Positions 15,638 through 24,847 of a stretch of 64,000 nt of DNA are shown one piece after another. Under the pieces are notes generated by a model. That model saw only the letters and a list, made by a program, of their open reading frames with translations, did no database searches and was not told where the DNA came from. The position numbers and the translations under genes are program-made. Within the stretch, counting starts at the first letter, position 1. The number at the start of each line of letters is the position of its first letter. The DNA is from Desulfitobacterium chlororespirans DSM 11544 (GTDB lineage: Bacteria > Bacillota > Desulfitobacteriia > Desulfitobacteriales > Desulfitobacteriaceae). The stretch lies in contig NZ_FRDN01000012.1 of assembly GCF_900143285.1 (NCBI RefSeq), positions 1 through 64,000 on the forward strand, in the 5' to 3' direction.

Positions 15638-18370
15638 TTGATCAACAAGAGCATCATCATCAACGGAGTACGCCAAACCCTCATCGTCGATGAGGAAGTA
15701 ACCCTGGCTAATGTGCTGCGGGGACAACTGCATCTGACCGGGACCAAAATTGGCTGTGGCAAAGCTCAATGTGGTGCCTGCTCCGTCATCATGGACGGCA
15801 AGGTGATTCGTTCCTGTGTGACCAAAATGAAACGGGTTCCCGACGAAGCACAGATCACCACCATTGAGGGTGTCGGCACCCAGAAGGAGCTCCATCCCCT
15901 GCAGCTGGCCTGGATGATCCATGGCGGAGCCCAATGCGGTTTCTGCAGTCCGGGCTTCATCGTTTCTGCCAAAGGGTTGCTGGATGAGAACACCAATCCT
16001 ACCCGGGAAGAGGTGCGGGACTGGTTCCAAAGACACCGCAATGCCTGCCGCTGTACAGGGTATAAGCCCTTGATCGATGCGGTCATGACCGCAGCCCGCT
16101 TAATCCGCGACGAGGTCAAAGTGGAGGAACTGTGGGAAAAACTCCCTCAGGACGGTTCCATTTGGGGCAGCAATTATATCCGTCCCTCCGCTCTGGCTAA
16201 GGTCACTGGAACCTGCGATTACGGCGCGGATCTGGGGATCAAAATGCCCTGCGGGACCTTGCAGTTGAAATTGGTTCAAGCTAAGGTTTCCCATGCCAAT
16301 ATCCTTTCTATCGACACCAGTGAAGCAGAGAAAATGCCGGGAGTTTATAAGGTAATTACCCATAAGGATGTGAAAGGGAAAAACCGTATTACCGGCTTGA
16401 TCACCTTCCCTAACAATAAGGGTGACGGTTGGGATCGTCCTATTCTTTGCGATGAAAAAGTCTTCCAATTCGGGGATGCCATCGCTATTGTGGCTGCTGA
16501 TACGGAAGAACATGCTCAGGCCGCTGTGGAAAAAGTCAAGGTTGAACTGGAGATCCTGCCTGCTTATATGAGCGCACCGGCGGCTATGGCTGATGATGCC
16601 ATTGAAATCCATTCCGGAACACCCAATATATACTGGGAAACCAAGGTCATTAAAGGGGAAGAGACCGCTCCCATCATGGAAGACTCTGAGGTTGTGGTAG
16701 TTCAGGATGATTTCTATGTCGGGCGTCAGCCTCATCTTCCCATGGAGCCGGATGTAGGCTTTGCCTATATCGATGATCAGGAGCGGGTGGTGGTCCACTC
16801 CAAGAGTATCGGCATCCATCTCCACCACGCCATGATCGCTCCGGGCTTGGGCTTGGAGCCGGATAAATTAGTGCTGGTCCAGAATCCCTCCGGCGGAACT
16901 TTCGGCTACAAATTCAGCCCCACTATTGAAGCTCTGCTGGGAGTGGCGGCCATGGCTACCGGCAAGCCGGTCTTCCTGAACTTTGACTACTATCAGCAAA
17001 TAACCTATACCGGCAAGCGTTCCCCCTTCTTTATCAACCTCAAGTACGGAGCGACCAAGGAAGGGAAACTGCTGGCTATGGAAGCGGACTGGAGCGTTGA
17101 CCACGGTCCTTATTCCGAATTCGGTGATTTGGTCACCCTGCGGGGCAGTCAGTTTATCGGTGCCAGCTATATGATTCCCAATATCCGCAGCAACGGCCGT
17201 ACCGTCTGCACCAACCATGCCTGGGGTTCCGCCTTCCGTGCCTATGGCTCTCCCCAAAGCCTCTTTGCCACGGAAGTGCTGATGGATGAACTGGCTGAGA
17301 AGCTGGGCATGGATCCCTTTGAGCTTCGCTATAAGAATATCTACCGGCCCGGCGATACCACCCCCACCGGTTGTCAGCCCGATGTCTACAGTCTGGTGGA
17401 AATGATGGATAAATTGCGGCCTCTGTATGATGCCGCCAAGGAAAAGGCCAAAGCAGAATCGACAGCGGATAAGAAACGGGGTGTGGGTATTTCACTCGGT
17501 GCCTACGGAGCGGGTCTGGATAATCCGGATGGCTCAGAAGCCTGGGCTGATTATACGGAAACCGGGGTAACCATCTTCAACGCCTGGGAAGACCACGGCC
17601 AAGGGGCGGATATGGGGACTGTGGCCACTGCCCACCAAGCCCTCCTGCCTTTGGGAATCAAACCGGAACAGATCAAGCTGGTGATGAATGATACGTCCAA
17701 AACCCCGGCCAGCGGTCCTGCCGGGGGGAGCCGCTCCCAAGTGATGGTGGGCAATGCCATTAAAATTGCCTGCGAAGAATTGCTGAAAGGCATTCAGAAG
17801 CCCGACGGCACTTACCGGACCTATGCCGAACAGGTTGAAGCAGGTCTGCCCACCCACTTTATCGGCAAGTACGGCACCCCCGCCGGTTATAACGGCTGCG
17901 ATCTGGAAACCGGACAAGGCGCTCCTTTTACCACCTATATGTATGCGGCCTTTATGTCTGAAGTGGAAGTGGATGTGCAGACCGGAAAAACAAAAGTTCT
18001 CGGCATGACAGGCATCTTTGATGTAGGAACCCTGGCCAACAAGCTGGTGGTGGACGGCCAAATGTACGGCGGCATGATCCAGGGACTGGGCCTGGCCTTA
18101 AGCGAGGACTTTGAAGACCTGAATAAACATATCGACCTGATCAGCTGCGGCTTGCCTTACCCTAAAGATATTCCCGAGAAACTGGTGGTTGACTATGTGA
18201 TGACACCCCGTGAACATGGACCCTTTGGCGCCTCCGGTGTGGGTGAGGCACCCCTGACCTCTCCCCATGCCTCCATTATCAATGGGATCACCGATGCTTG
18301 CGGCGTACGCATCACCAGACTGCCCGCTCTTCCGGAAAAGGTCCTGGCCGGATTAAAGGCCAAACAATAA
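15638..18370 (+). CDS. mop: Molybdenum aldehyde oxidoreductase, single-chain MOP type
   Basis: About 910 aa from TTG 15638, preceded by AAAGGAG. This start puts the cluster cysteines at 40, 45, 48, 60 and 100, 103, 137, 139, which are the positions I recall for the Desulfovibrio gigas enzyme (907 aa). It has an N-terminal plant-type [2Fe-2S] domain, a second [2Fe-2S] domain (GAQCGFCSPG...RNACRCTGY), then the two large molybdopterin-binding domains. GVGEAPL near the C-terminus supplies the catalytic Glu at 870. It oxidises aldehydes to carboxylates and in the family uses molybdopterin cytosine dinucleotide. No FAD domain, so electrons leave via other carriers, perhaps the next gene. Confidence 0.95.
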   Translation: MINKSIIINGVRQTLIVDEEVTLANVLRGQLHLTGTKIGCGKAQCGACSVIMDGKVIRSCVTKMKRVPDEAQITTIEGVGTQKELHPLQLAWMIHGGAQCGFCSPGFIVSAKGLLDENTNPTREEVRDWFQRHRNACRCTGYKPLIDAVMTAARLIRDEVKVEELWEKLPQDGSIWGSNYIRPSALAKVTGTCDYGADLGIKMPCGTLQLKLVQAKVSHANILSIDTSEAEKMPGVYKVITHKDVKGKNRITGLITFPNNKGDGWDRPILCDEKVFQFGDAIAIVAADTEEHAQAAVEKVKVELEILPAYMSAPAAMADDAIEIHSGTPNIYWETKVIKGEETAPIMEDSEVVVVQDDFYVGRQPHLPMEPDVGFAYIDDQERVVVHSKSIGIHLHHAMIAPGLGLEPDKLVLVQNPSGGTFGYKFSPTIEALLGVAAMATGKPVFLNFDYYQQITYTGKRSPFFINLKYGATKEGKLLAMEADWSVDHGPYSEFGDLVTLRGSQFIGASYMIPNIRSNGRTVCTNHAWGSAFRAYGSPQSLFATEVLMDELAEKLGMDPFELRYKNIYRPGDTTPTGCQPDVYSLVEMMDKLRPLYDAAKEKAKAESTADKKRGVGISLGAYGAGLDNPDGSEAWADYTETGVTIFNAWEDHGQGADMGTVATAHQALLPLGIKPEQIKLVMNDTSKTPASGPAGGSRSQVMVGNAIKIACEELLKGIQKPDGTYRTYAEQVEAGLPTHFIGKYGTPAGYNGCDLETGQGAPFTTYMYAAFMSEVEVDVQTGKTKVLGMTGIFDVGTLANKLVVDGQMYGGMIQGLGLALSEDFEDLNKHIDLISCGLPYPKDIPEKLVVDYVMTPREHGPFGASGVGEAPLTSPHASIINGITDACGVRITRLPALPEKVLAGLKAKQ

Positions 18371-18406
18371 CCCTGTTTGGTTTTTGACATCCCGTTAGTT
18401 TTTGAT

Positions 18407-18452
18407 GCTGCTGCAAGCCTGGCCGGTTCAGGCCGGTAAGGTTTGCAGCGGC
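18407..18452 (+). promoter_or_regulatory. Hairpin between mop and the accessory genes
   Basis: CTGCAA...CCGG, TTCA loop, CCGG...TTGCAG form a long imperfect stem without a following T-run. It may stabilise the mop transcript or partly uncouple it from the downstream genes. Confidence 0.5.
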
Positions 18453-18490
18453 CCCTTCTTCACACGGTCGGAATAAGTCAAAAAGTGGGT

Positions 18491-20794
18491 ATGAAAATGG
18501 AACAGGATGAACTGAGACGATTGGAGAGCAAATGTATTCAGGAAAATCCCCCGGCCTGTACGGCAGGATGTCCCATCCATGTTGATGCCAGACAAATGCT
18601 GCAGGCGATTCAGAAACAGGACTGGCAGAGGGCCCTGGGGACTTTGTGGCAAAAACAGCCTTTTCCGGGGATCATCTCCCGGATTTGTGATCATCCCTGC
18701 CAAGGGGTTTGCCGGCGGGGAGAAGTTGGTGAGGCCGTCTCTATCTCCGCCCTGGAGAAATATTGCGTGGAAAACCATAGTTATAAAGCTCCTAAGGCCA
18801 AACCTATCGCTTATAAAAATCAAAAGATTGCTGTGATTGGCGGGGGGCTGAGGGGATTAACAGCTGCCCTGGATCTGGCGAAAAAAGGATTTCAGGTCAT
18901 CCTCTTCGAGGCCGGGGACCGGTTGGGGGGAAAACTTTGGACTTATTCCCGGCAGCAATTGCCAACTGGTGTTATAACCGAGGATTTAAAGCTTCTCAAC
19001 CGTCCCAACGTGGAGGTGCGGTTGAATGCTCCAATCACACAGCAGGATCTCCCTCGCTTGCAGGAGGAGTTCCCTGCTTTGTATATCGCCTTGGCGGCCG
19101 GAACCACTCCCGCCACGGATATGTTGGGGGAGGGCTATGCCGTGGATGCACAGACCTGTGCCACCGGCCGGCTTGGAGTGTTTGCCGGGTCCTATGGCGG
19201 TGAGCCTTCGCCGATTCAAGAGGTTGCCGAAGGCAGAAGGGCTGCCTTGTCCATAGACCGCTATCTGCAAGGGGCTTCTTTAACCGCCTCTCGGGAGTGG
19301 GAGGGTGAATCGCACAGCAACCTCTTTGTCAATTTGGAGAGAATTGCTCCCCTGGCCGCGGTAGTCAGGAAAGATAAGGACCTGGGATACAGTGAAGAGG
19401 AAGCCTTAGCGGAGGCTGGGCGCTGCTTGAATTGTCAGTGTTTGGAATGTGTCAAAGCCTGCAAATACCTGGAGTCCTATGGCCGTTATCCCAAAAAATA
19501 TCTGCGGGAGATCTATAATAACGATGCCATTGTCAAAGGGACCCGTTATGCCAATAAAATGATTAATTCCTGCAGCCTCTGCGGGTTATGTGCGGAAGTC
19601 TGTCCCCATGATCTGAATATGGGAGATGTCTGTCTAAGCTCCCGGGAAGGGATGGTCAGAAACAAGCGGATGCCCCCTTCGGCTCATGATTTTGCCCTGC
19701 GGGATATGGCTTTCAGCAATAGCGGGCAATTTGTACTGACTCGTCATCAGCCCGGATTCAGTGAGAGCCGGTTTGTCTTTTTCCCAGGCTGTCAGCTCAG
19801 CGGTTCCTCACCGGAGCATGTGAAGAATGTGTACGCCTTATTAACGGCCAAGCTGCCGGGAGGAGTGGGCTTGATGCTGCGCTGCTGTGGTGCTCCCGCC
19901 CAATGGGCTGGGGAAGGGGAACTGTTTCAGGGAGCCATGGTGGATCTGGTCAAGGAATGGGAAGGCTTGGGGCGGCCCCAGGTCATTGCAGCCTGTTCCT
20001 CCTGCTACAGCATGTTTAAAGAGACACTGCCTGTGGTATCCCTGTGGGAAGTGTTGAATGATCTGGAAATTTCCCTTCCTGCCTACAGCACACCTTATCC
20101 ATTGGCGGTGCAGGACCCCTGCACCACCCGTCATGAAGGGAGTATTCACAAGGCTGTCCGGGAACTTCTGACCAAGCTCAACTGTCAGGTGGAAGAACTG
20201 CCTTTCAGCAGGGAGCTAACCAAGTGCTGCGGTTTCGGGGGCTTGATGTCCTTTGCCAACCGGGCCTTAGCCCAGGAGGTCACGGTGGCCAGAAGTCAGG
20301 AAAGCTCTCTGGACTATCTGGCCTATTGTGCCATGTGCCGTGATCGTTTCTCCGCTTATGGCAAGAGGATCGTCCATATTCTCGACCTGATTTTCCCCAG
20401 GGTGGAAGGGGAGGCGGCGACTCGGGAGGATCCGGGCTTTTCACACCGCCACGAAAACCGGGCCAGGTTAAAAAGAAAAATGCTGCGGGAGACCTGGCAG
20501 GAAGGTCTGGAATCAGAAGGGGGGGAGCGGGCCATCGAACTGGTAATCAGCCCGGAGATCAGAAAAAGTATGGAAGAGCGGCTCATCCTGCTTGAGGATA
20601 TTGAGCAGGTCATCCAGGCTGCTGAACAAAGCGGCCGCAAGTTCATTAATCCTGAAAATGGTCATAGTTTGGCTCACCACCGCCCGAGCCGGGTGACTTA
20701 CTGGGTGGAATACGAGACTCAGGAAAGCGGTGTCTATTGTGTTCATAATGCCTACAGCCACCGGATGGAAGTGATCGAGGAAGTGAAGCCATGA
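18491..20794 (+). CDS. GltD-like flavoprotein fused to HdrB-like CCG dicluster domain
   Basis: About 767 aa from ATG 18491 (weak ribosome site). An N-terminal GltD-type cluster region (KCIQENPPACTAGCPIHVD; CDHPCQGVC) is followed by an NAD(P)/FAD Rossmann fold (AVIGGGLRGLTAALDLA, ~115). Cys groups CLNCQCLECVKAC (~310) and CSLCGLCAEVC (~360) come next, then two CCG repeats (CCGAPAQW ~463; CCGFGGLMS ~578) like HdrB/HdrD and lactate oxidase subunits. A ~90-residue tail ends the protein. It looks like an electron hub between NAD(P)H, Fe-S carriers and the aldehyde oxidoreductase. A similar protein is encoded beside mop in Desulfovibrio (DVU_1558 region, from memory). Confidence 0.82.
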   Translation: MKMEQDELRRLESKCIQENPPACTAGCPIHVDARQMLQAIQKQDWQRALGTLWQKQPFPGIISRICDHPCQGVCRRGEVGEAVSISALEKYCVENHSYKAPKAKPIAYKNQKIAVIGGGLRGLTAALDLAKKGFQVILFEAGDRLGGKLWTYSRQQLPTGVITEDLKLLNRPNVEVRLNAPITQQDLPRLQEEFPALYIALAAGTTPATDMLGEGYAVDAQTCATGRLGVFAGSYGGEPSPIQEVAEGRRAALSIDRYLQGASLTASREWEGESHSNLFVNLERIAPLAAVVRKDKDLGYSEEEALAEAGRCLNCQCLECVKACKYLESYGRYPKKYLREIYNNDAIVKGTRYANKMINSCSLCGLCAEVCPHDLNMGDVCLSSREGMVRNKRMPPSAHDFALRDMAFSNSGQFVLTRHQPGFSESRFVFFPGCQLSGSSPEHVKNVYALLTAKLPGGVGLMLRCCGAPAQWAGEGELFQGAMVDLVKEWEGLGRPQVIAACSSCYSMFKETLPVVSLWEVLNDLEISLPAYSTPYPLAVQDPCTTRHEGSIHKAVRELLTKLNCQVEELPFSRELTKCCGFGGLMSFANRALAQEVTVARSQESSLDYLAYCAMCRDRFSAYGKRIVHILDLIFPRVEGEAATREDPGFSHRHENRARLKRKMLRETWQEGLESEGGERAIELVISPEIRKSMEERLILLEDIEQVIQAAEQSGRKFINPENGHSLAHHRPSRVTYWVEYETQESGVYCVHNAYSHRMEVIEEVKP

Positions 20795-21000
20795 GTAAGA
20801 CGGAAAATCAACCCCAAACAGTCTGGAAATGCGGTAAGTGCAATGTCGAACTCAGCCGGGGTACGATCGTTGTTGCTTACCTGGGTAATGAAATCCGGGT
20901 GGAAGAACTGAAGTGCGCCCAATGCGGCCTGGTCTTGATTACGGAGGATCTGGCCCTGGGCAAAATGTTCGAGGTGGAGCAAAGCCTGGAGGATAAATAG
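20791..21000 (+). CDS. Small CxxC zinc-ribbon/redox protein
   Basis: 69 aa with two CxxC pairs, CGKC (~13) and CAQC (~43), the spacing of a zinc ribbon or rubredoxin-like fold. The start overlaps the previous stop by four bases and the next gene follows within a dozen bases. It resembles what I recall as the DVU_1557 family redox protein from the mop region of Desulfovibrio. Function unknown; binding of Zn or Fe by the four Cys is inferred. Confidence 0.75.
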   Translation: MSKTENQPQTVWKCGKCNVELSRGTIVVAYLGNEIRVEELKCAQCGLVLITEDLALGKMFEVEQSLEDK

Positions 21001-21011
21001 AGGTGATCAAG

Positions 21012-21461
21012 ATGCCGGTCGATGGTTTTCGTTTATTCCAATTAGCGGCTCAGGGATTTTGCTGCAGTCAAATCCTCTTAATGATTGGTTTGGAGGACCA
21101 AGGGAAAGAAGCGCCGGAACTTATCCGGGCAATGCATGGCTTATGCGGCGGCATGGGGCGTTCCGGCGCTACCTGTGGTGTGCTGACCGGGGGAGCCTGC
21201 CTGATTGGGCTGGCCGCCGGCAAAGGAACCGTGTCCGAGCAAGCCCATCCCCGCATCCATCGGATGGTGCAGGAATTCCTGGAGTGGTTCGAGGAAACCT
21301 ATGGCAGCCTTCTTTGTGAGGATATTCTGCATTACAAGCTGGAAGAGGGTACGGATTATCCGGTGAAATGCGGCAGCACCATCTCCGCTGCCTATGATAA
21401 GGTTCAGGAACTTCTGGCTGCCCATATGGAACCGGAAAATGAGTATGAAGAATTTATATGA
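21012..21461 (+). CDS. C_GCAxxG_C_C family protein
   Basis: 149 aa from ATG 21012, with AGAGG placed eight bases upstream (a GTG at 21003 overlaps that site). The family signature is visible: FCCSQ near residue 17, then MHGLCGGMGRSGATCGVLTGGACLIG and later cysteines LCEDI and VKCGSTI. Such proteins are predicted redox or iron-sulfur proteins; their biochemistry is not established. The gene sits between the zinc-ribbon protein and a methyltransferase in a tightly packed series, matching the DVU_1555 family from memory. Confidence 0.8.
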   Translation: MPVDGFRLFQLAAQGFCCSQILLMIGLEDQGKEAPELIRAMHGLCGGMGRSGATCGVLTGGACLIGLAAGKGTVSEQAHPRIHRMVQEFLEWFEETYGSLLCEDILHYKLEEGTDYPVKCGSTISAAYDKVQELLAAHMEPENEYEEFI

Positions 21462-22191
21462 GAATGATCTGTTGTACAGAACAACCGGCCCTGCTTTGCG
21501 TCCCGGCGGGTTTGAGCTGACGGATTGGGCAGTGGAGCATTGCCGGTTTCAGGCGGGAGACAGGATTCTCGATGTGGGCTGTGGCCGGGGGGCTACTGTA
21601 GATAGGCTGAGATCCCATTATCATTTGGAAGCCTATGGTATCGACCCCTCGGCAATCTTACTGACTCTGGGTCAGAAAACCCATCCGGATTTGCCGCTAA
21701 GCAAAGGCCGGGGAGAGGATATCCCTTTTACAAACAGCTGCTTCGACGGCGTATTTGTGGAATGCAGTCTCTCTTTAATGACCGATCCCGATCAAGCCTT
21801 GAGCGAAATCCGGCGGGTACTTAAGGTCAAAGGGAAGCTGATTATCCATGATGTCTATGCCCGCAATCCCCAAGGCGCTCCCGACCTCCGGGAACTCAGC
21901 ATAGGTTCCTGTATCAGAAATGCCTTGGTTAAGGAAGAACTGGAGCATGGCCTGGGAAGCAAGGGACTGCGGACTATTCATTGGCAGGATCATTCCCCCC
22001 TCTTAAACCGACTGATGATGGAACTGATCATGACCCATGGCTCCATGAGTGCTTTCTGGCTGAAATCAACCGATTGTTCAGCGGATCCCAACAGAGTGCA
22101 GGCTGCACTTAAGAAGGCTAAAGTAGGGTACTTCCAGTTGATCGCCGAAAAAGAAGCAGAAAAGGAGGCTGAACATTGTCCAGTACGATGA
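21439..22191 (+). CDS. SAM-dependent methyltransferase
   Basis: About 250 aa from ATG 21439 (ATG 21445 also possible); the start overlaps the preceding gene by 23 bases. The class I methyltransferase motif I is ILDVGCGRGATVDRL (~residue 45), and a motif like VFVECSLSLMTDPDQALSEIRRVLKVKGKLI follows. The substrate is unknown. It is embedded in the mop accessory set (DVU_1556 family, from memory), so a small-molecule cofactor or protein partner of the aldehyde oxidoreductase system is a possible target. Confidence 0.85.
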   Translation: MSMKNLYENDLLYRTTGPALRPGGFELTDWAVEHCRFQAGDRILDVGCGRGATVDRLRSHYHLEAYGIDPSAILLTLGQKTHPDLPLSKGRGEDIPFTNSCFDGVFVECSLSLMTDPDQALSEIRRVLKVKGKLIIHDVYARNPQGAPDLRELSIGSCIRNALVKEELEHGLGSKGLRTIHWQDHSPLLNRLMMELIMTHGSMSAFWLKSTDCSADPNRVQAALKKAKVGYFQLIAEKEAEKEAEHCPVR

Positions 22192-23501
22192 TCTCTGAGA
22201 CACGCAGCATTTGCCCGGAATGTCTGAAGCGGATTCCTGCCCGGCGGATAGCGGAAGAAGATCGGGTTTATATGGTAAAACAATGCCCGGAGCATGGTGA
22301 ATACAGGGCCCTCCTCTGGAGGGGAAATCCCGGTTGGGAATCTTGGGTGAGGCCCACACTTCCCAGTCAGCCCTTGGCTTGTTTTACAGAAGTGGCAAAG
22401 GGTTGCCCTTATGATTGCGGCTTATGCGCCGACCATTGGAAGCAGACCTGTGCGGCGTTGTTGGAAGTCACTCAGCGCTGTAACCTGAACTGCCGTTTCT
22501 GCTTTGCCGACGCAGGGGGCAGCGCCCAGGATCCATCCCTGGAAGTTTTGACCCGGTGGTTCCGAAAGGTGATGGAAGCCAGCGGCCCCACGAATATCCA
22601 GTTATCCGGCGGCGAACCGACCTTAAGGGATGATTTGCCTGAGATTGTTGCTTTGGGTAAGTCGGAGGGGTTTGATTTTATCCAGGTTAACTCCAATGGG
22701 CTGCGTTTAGCCGCTGAAAAGGACTATGTACGGCGGTTACAGGAAGCGGGGCTGGATTCCCTATTCCTGCAATTTGACGGAGTGGATGACACTGTTTACA
22801 GTGCTTTGCGGGGACGAAAGTTGTTGTCCACAAAGATAAAAGCCATTGAAAATTGTGCAGAGCTTGGCGTGGGAGTCGTTCTTGTGCCAACATTGGTGCC
22901 AGGTATTAATACTCAGCAGATTGGGGATATGGTAAGGTTTGCCCTGGAGTATCATCCCGGGGTGCGGGGGATTCACTTTCAGCCGGTCAGTTATTTCGGA
23001 CGGATCCCCCAGGAGCCCCGGGATGAGGATCGCTTTACCTTGCCGGAGGTCATTCAGGCCATCGAAGAGCAGACCCAGGGGCTCATCAAGGCTTCCGATA
23101 TTAAGCCCAATAACGGGAAATGCTCCTTCAGCAGCAGTTTTGTCAAACAAAGTGACGGTTCTTTAAGAAGTGTCCAGACTAAAAATTGTTGTGGTGAGCC
23201 GGAACGTGCCGAGGATTTGGTCCGCAAAACCCGGTCTTTTGTCGCCCGGCAGTGGGGTGGGATAGAACAAACAGCCGGTACCTGCTGCAGCGGGAATTCC
23301 TGGGATCTCCAGCTCAGGCAGATTAAAAGCGCCGGTTTTGCCCTTACCGGCATGGCCTTCCAGGATGCCTGGAATCTTGACTTAGAGCGTCTGCAGAACT
23401 GCTGCATCCATGTTCTGAGCCCTGAAGAGAAAATGATTCCCTTCTGCGCCTATAATCTTACCGACTGTCGAGGGAAATCCCTCTACCGGAAGGAGTCCTA
23501 G
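22176..23501 (+). CDS. Radical SAM protein with zinc-ribbon N-terminus
   Basis: 441 aa from TTG 22176; AAAGGAGG seven bases upstream makes this start convincing. The radical SAM cluster motif is CNLNCRFC (~residue 102). The N-terminal ~90 residues carry CPECLKR, CPEHGEY and CPYDCGLC, a Cys-rich arrangement resembling MJ0619-type pterin methylases and tetraether synthases. Further Cys (KNCCGEPE, TCCSGNS, NCCIHV) in the C-terminal third may bind auxiliary clusters. It overlaps the methyltransferase gene by 16 bases. The reaction is unknown; a pterin-like target would fit the molybdopterin setting but is inference. Confidence 0.85.
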   Translation: MSSTMISETRSICPECLKRIPARRIAEEDRVYMVKQCPEHGEYRALLWRGNPGWESWVRPTLPSQPLACFTEVAKGCPYDCGLCADHWKQTCAALLEVTQRCNLNCRFCFADAGGSAQDPSLEVLTRWFRKVMEASGPTNIQLSGGEPTLRDDLPEIVALGKSEGFDFIQVNSNGLRLAAEKDYVRRLQEAGLDSLFLQFDGVDDTVYSALRGRKLLSTKIKAIENCAELGVGVVLVPTLVPGINTQQIGDMVRFALEYHPGVRGIHFQPVSYFGRIPQEPRDEDRFTLPEVIQAIEEQTQGLIKASDIKPNNGKCSFSSSFVKQSDGSLRSVQTKNCCGEPERAEDLVRKTRSFVARQWGGIEQTAGTCCSGNSWDLQLRQIKSAGFALTGMAFQDAWNLDLERLQNCCIHVLSPEEKMIPFCAYNLTDCRGKSLYRKES

Positions 23502-23503
23502 CC

Positions 23504-24847
23504 GTGGTGCCGGAGAAAACCCCTCTGGAAGCCTGGATTGCCCGGAAGGTTATGGGCAGCAGTTCGGAGATGCTTACCACAAAAAAGCTGAGAGATTATC
23601 AGTTGAACAAACTGGGGGAGACCTTAGACTATGTAAGGGCAAAAAGCTCTTTCTACCGGAGGCACTTGACAAGGCATGGGGCCAAGGCTGATTGCCCCTT
23701 GGTTCAGCTTGAGGATATAGGGGCGCTGCCTTTTACTACCGCTGCTGATCTGCGCCGATTCGGACAGGAGATGCTCTGTGTTAAAGCAAGCGATATTCAC
23801 CGGATTGTCACTCTCCAAACCTCTGGAACCACAGGGCCCCCGAAAAGAGTATTCTTCACCGAAGAGGATCAGGAATTGACTCTTGATTTTTTTCACCAAG
23901 GCATGCTGACCATGGTTAAGCCCGGGGATCGGGTACTGATCCTTCTGCCGGGAAAAGTGCCGGGCAGTGTGGGTGAGCTTTTGCAGCGGGGGCTGGCCCG
24001 TGCCGGAGCCGAGGGGTTTGTTCATGGACCGGTCAGCAGTCCCCAGGCCGCTCTGGAACAAATGAGCCGGGACAAAGTGAATGTGCTGGTAGGCATACCC
24101 ACCCAAGTCCTGACTTTAGCCAGAGTGCAGAAAAAGGCTCAGGTTCCGCTCTCGCCTTTGCACAGTGTTTTGCTGACTACGGATCATGTTCCCCGCAGCA
24201 TCGTCAGGGAATTGGTTAAAGTCTGGGGATGCCGGGTTTTTAATCACTATGGCATGACGGAAATGGGCCTGGGCGGCGGCGTTGATTGCCAGGGGTTGAG
24301 TGGTTACCATTTGCGGGAGGCCGATCTCTACTTTGAGATCATCGATCCCTTGACAGGCCGGCCGGTTCGGGCAGGAGAATTGGGTGAAATTGTTTTTACC
24401 ACATTGACTCGCACAGGGATGCCCCTGATCCGTTATCGGACCGGAGACTATTCCCGCTTCATAGTTGAAGCCTGTCCTTGCGGGACTGTTCTGCGCAGTT
24501 TAGAGCGGGTAGGTTCCAGGGATCGAATGGATCTCGGTGCCGGTAAACTGTTAAGTATGGCTGATTTGGATGAAGTGATCTTCCCTTGGGACGGGGTGCT
24601 TGATTTTTCGGCAAGGATGGCTGAGGAGTATGGAAAAATGGTACTAACCTTTGAGATTCTTATGAACGGCCCCAATCCGGAAAGGATAGAGCAAACTATC
24701 CGTCAAGAGTTTGAAACACATCCGGCGTTTCAAGCTCTTTTGGAGGAGGGGCAGCTCCAAGTGAACCTAAACTTTAATGTTGATACCGCCGCCTACGGCG
24801 GTGGCAATGGAACAGGGAAAAGGATGATTTGTGACCAAAGGGGATGA
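23504..24847 (+). CDS. AMP-dependent CoA ligase-like protein (PaaK family)
   Basis: 447 aa. The adenylate-forming motif TLQTSGTTGPPKRVFF lies near residue 104, FNHYGMTEMGLGG near 247 and RYRTGDYSRF near 310, as in phenylacetate-CoA ligases. PaaK-type enzymes make acyl-CoA via acyl-AMP. Start GTG 23504 lies two bases after the radical SAM stop. In a mop operon it could activate the carboxylate formed by the aldehyde oxidoreductase, or activate a group for cofactor chemistry. A homologue sits at the same place in Desulfovibrio (DVU_1553 family, from memory). Confidence 0.83.
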   Translation: MVPEKTPLEAWIARKVMGSSSEMLTTKKLRDYQLNKLGETLDYVRAKSSFYRRHLTRHGAKADCPLVQLEDIGALPFTTAADLRRFGQEMLCVKASDIHRIVTLQTSGTTGPPKRVFFTEEDQELTLDFFHQGMLTMVKPGDRVLILLPGKVPGSVGELLQRGLARAGAEGFVHGPVSSPQAALEQMSRDKVNVLVGIPTQVLTLARVQKKAQVPLSPLHSVLLTTDHVPRSIVRELVKVWGCRVFNHYGMTEMGLGGGVDCQGLSGYHLREADLYFEIIDPLTGRPVRAGELGEIVFTTLTRTGMPLIRYRTGDYSRFIVEACPCGTVLRSLERVGSRDRMDLGAGKLLSMADLDEVIFPWDGVLDFSARMAEEYGKMVLTFEILMNGPNPERIEQTIRQEFETHPAFQALLEEGQLQVNLNFNVDTAAYGGGNGTGKRMICDQRG

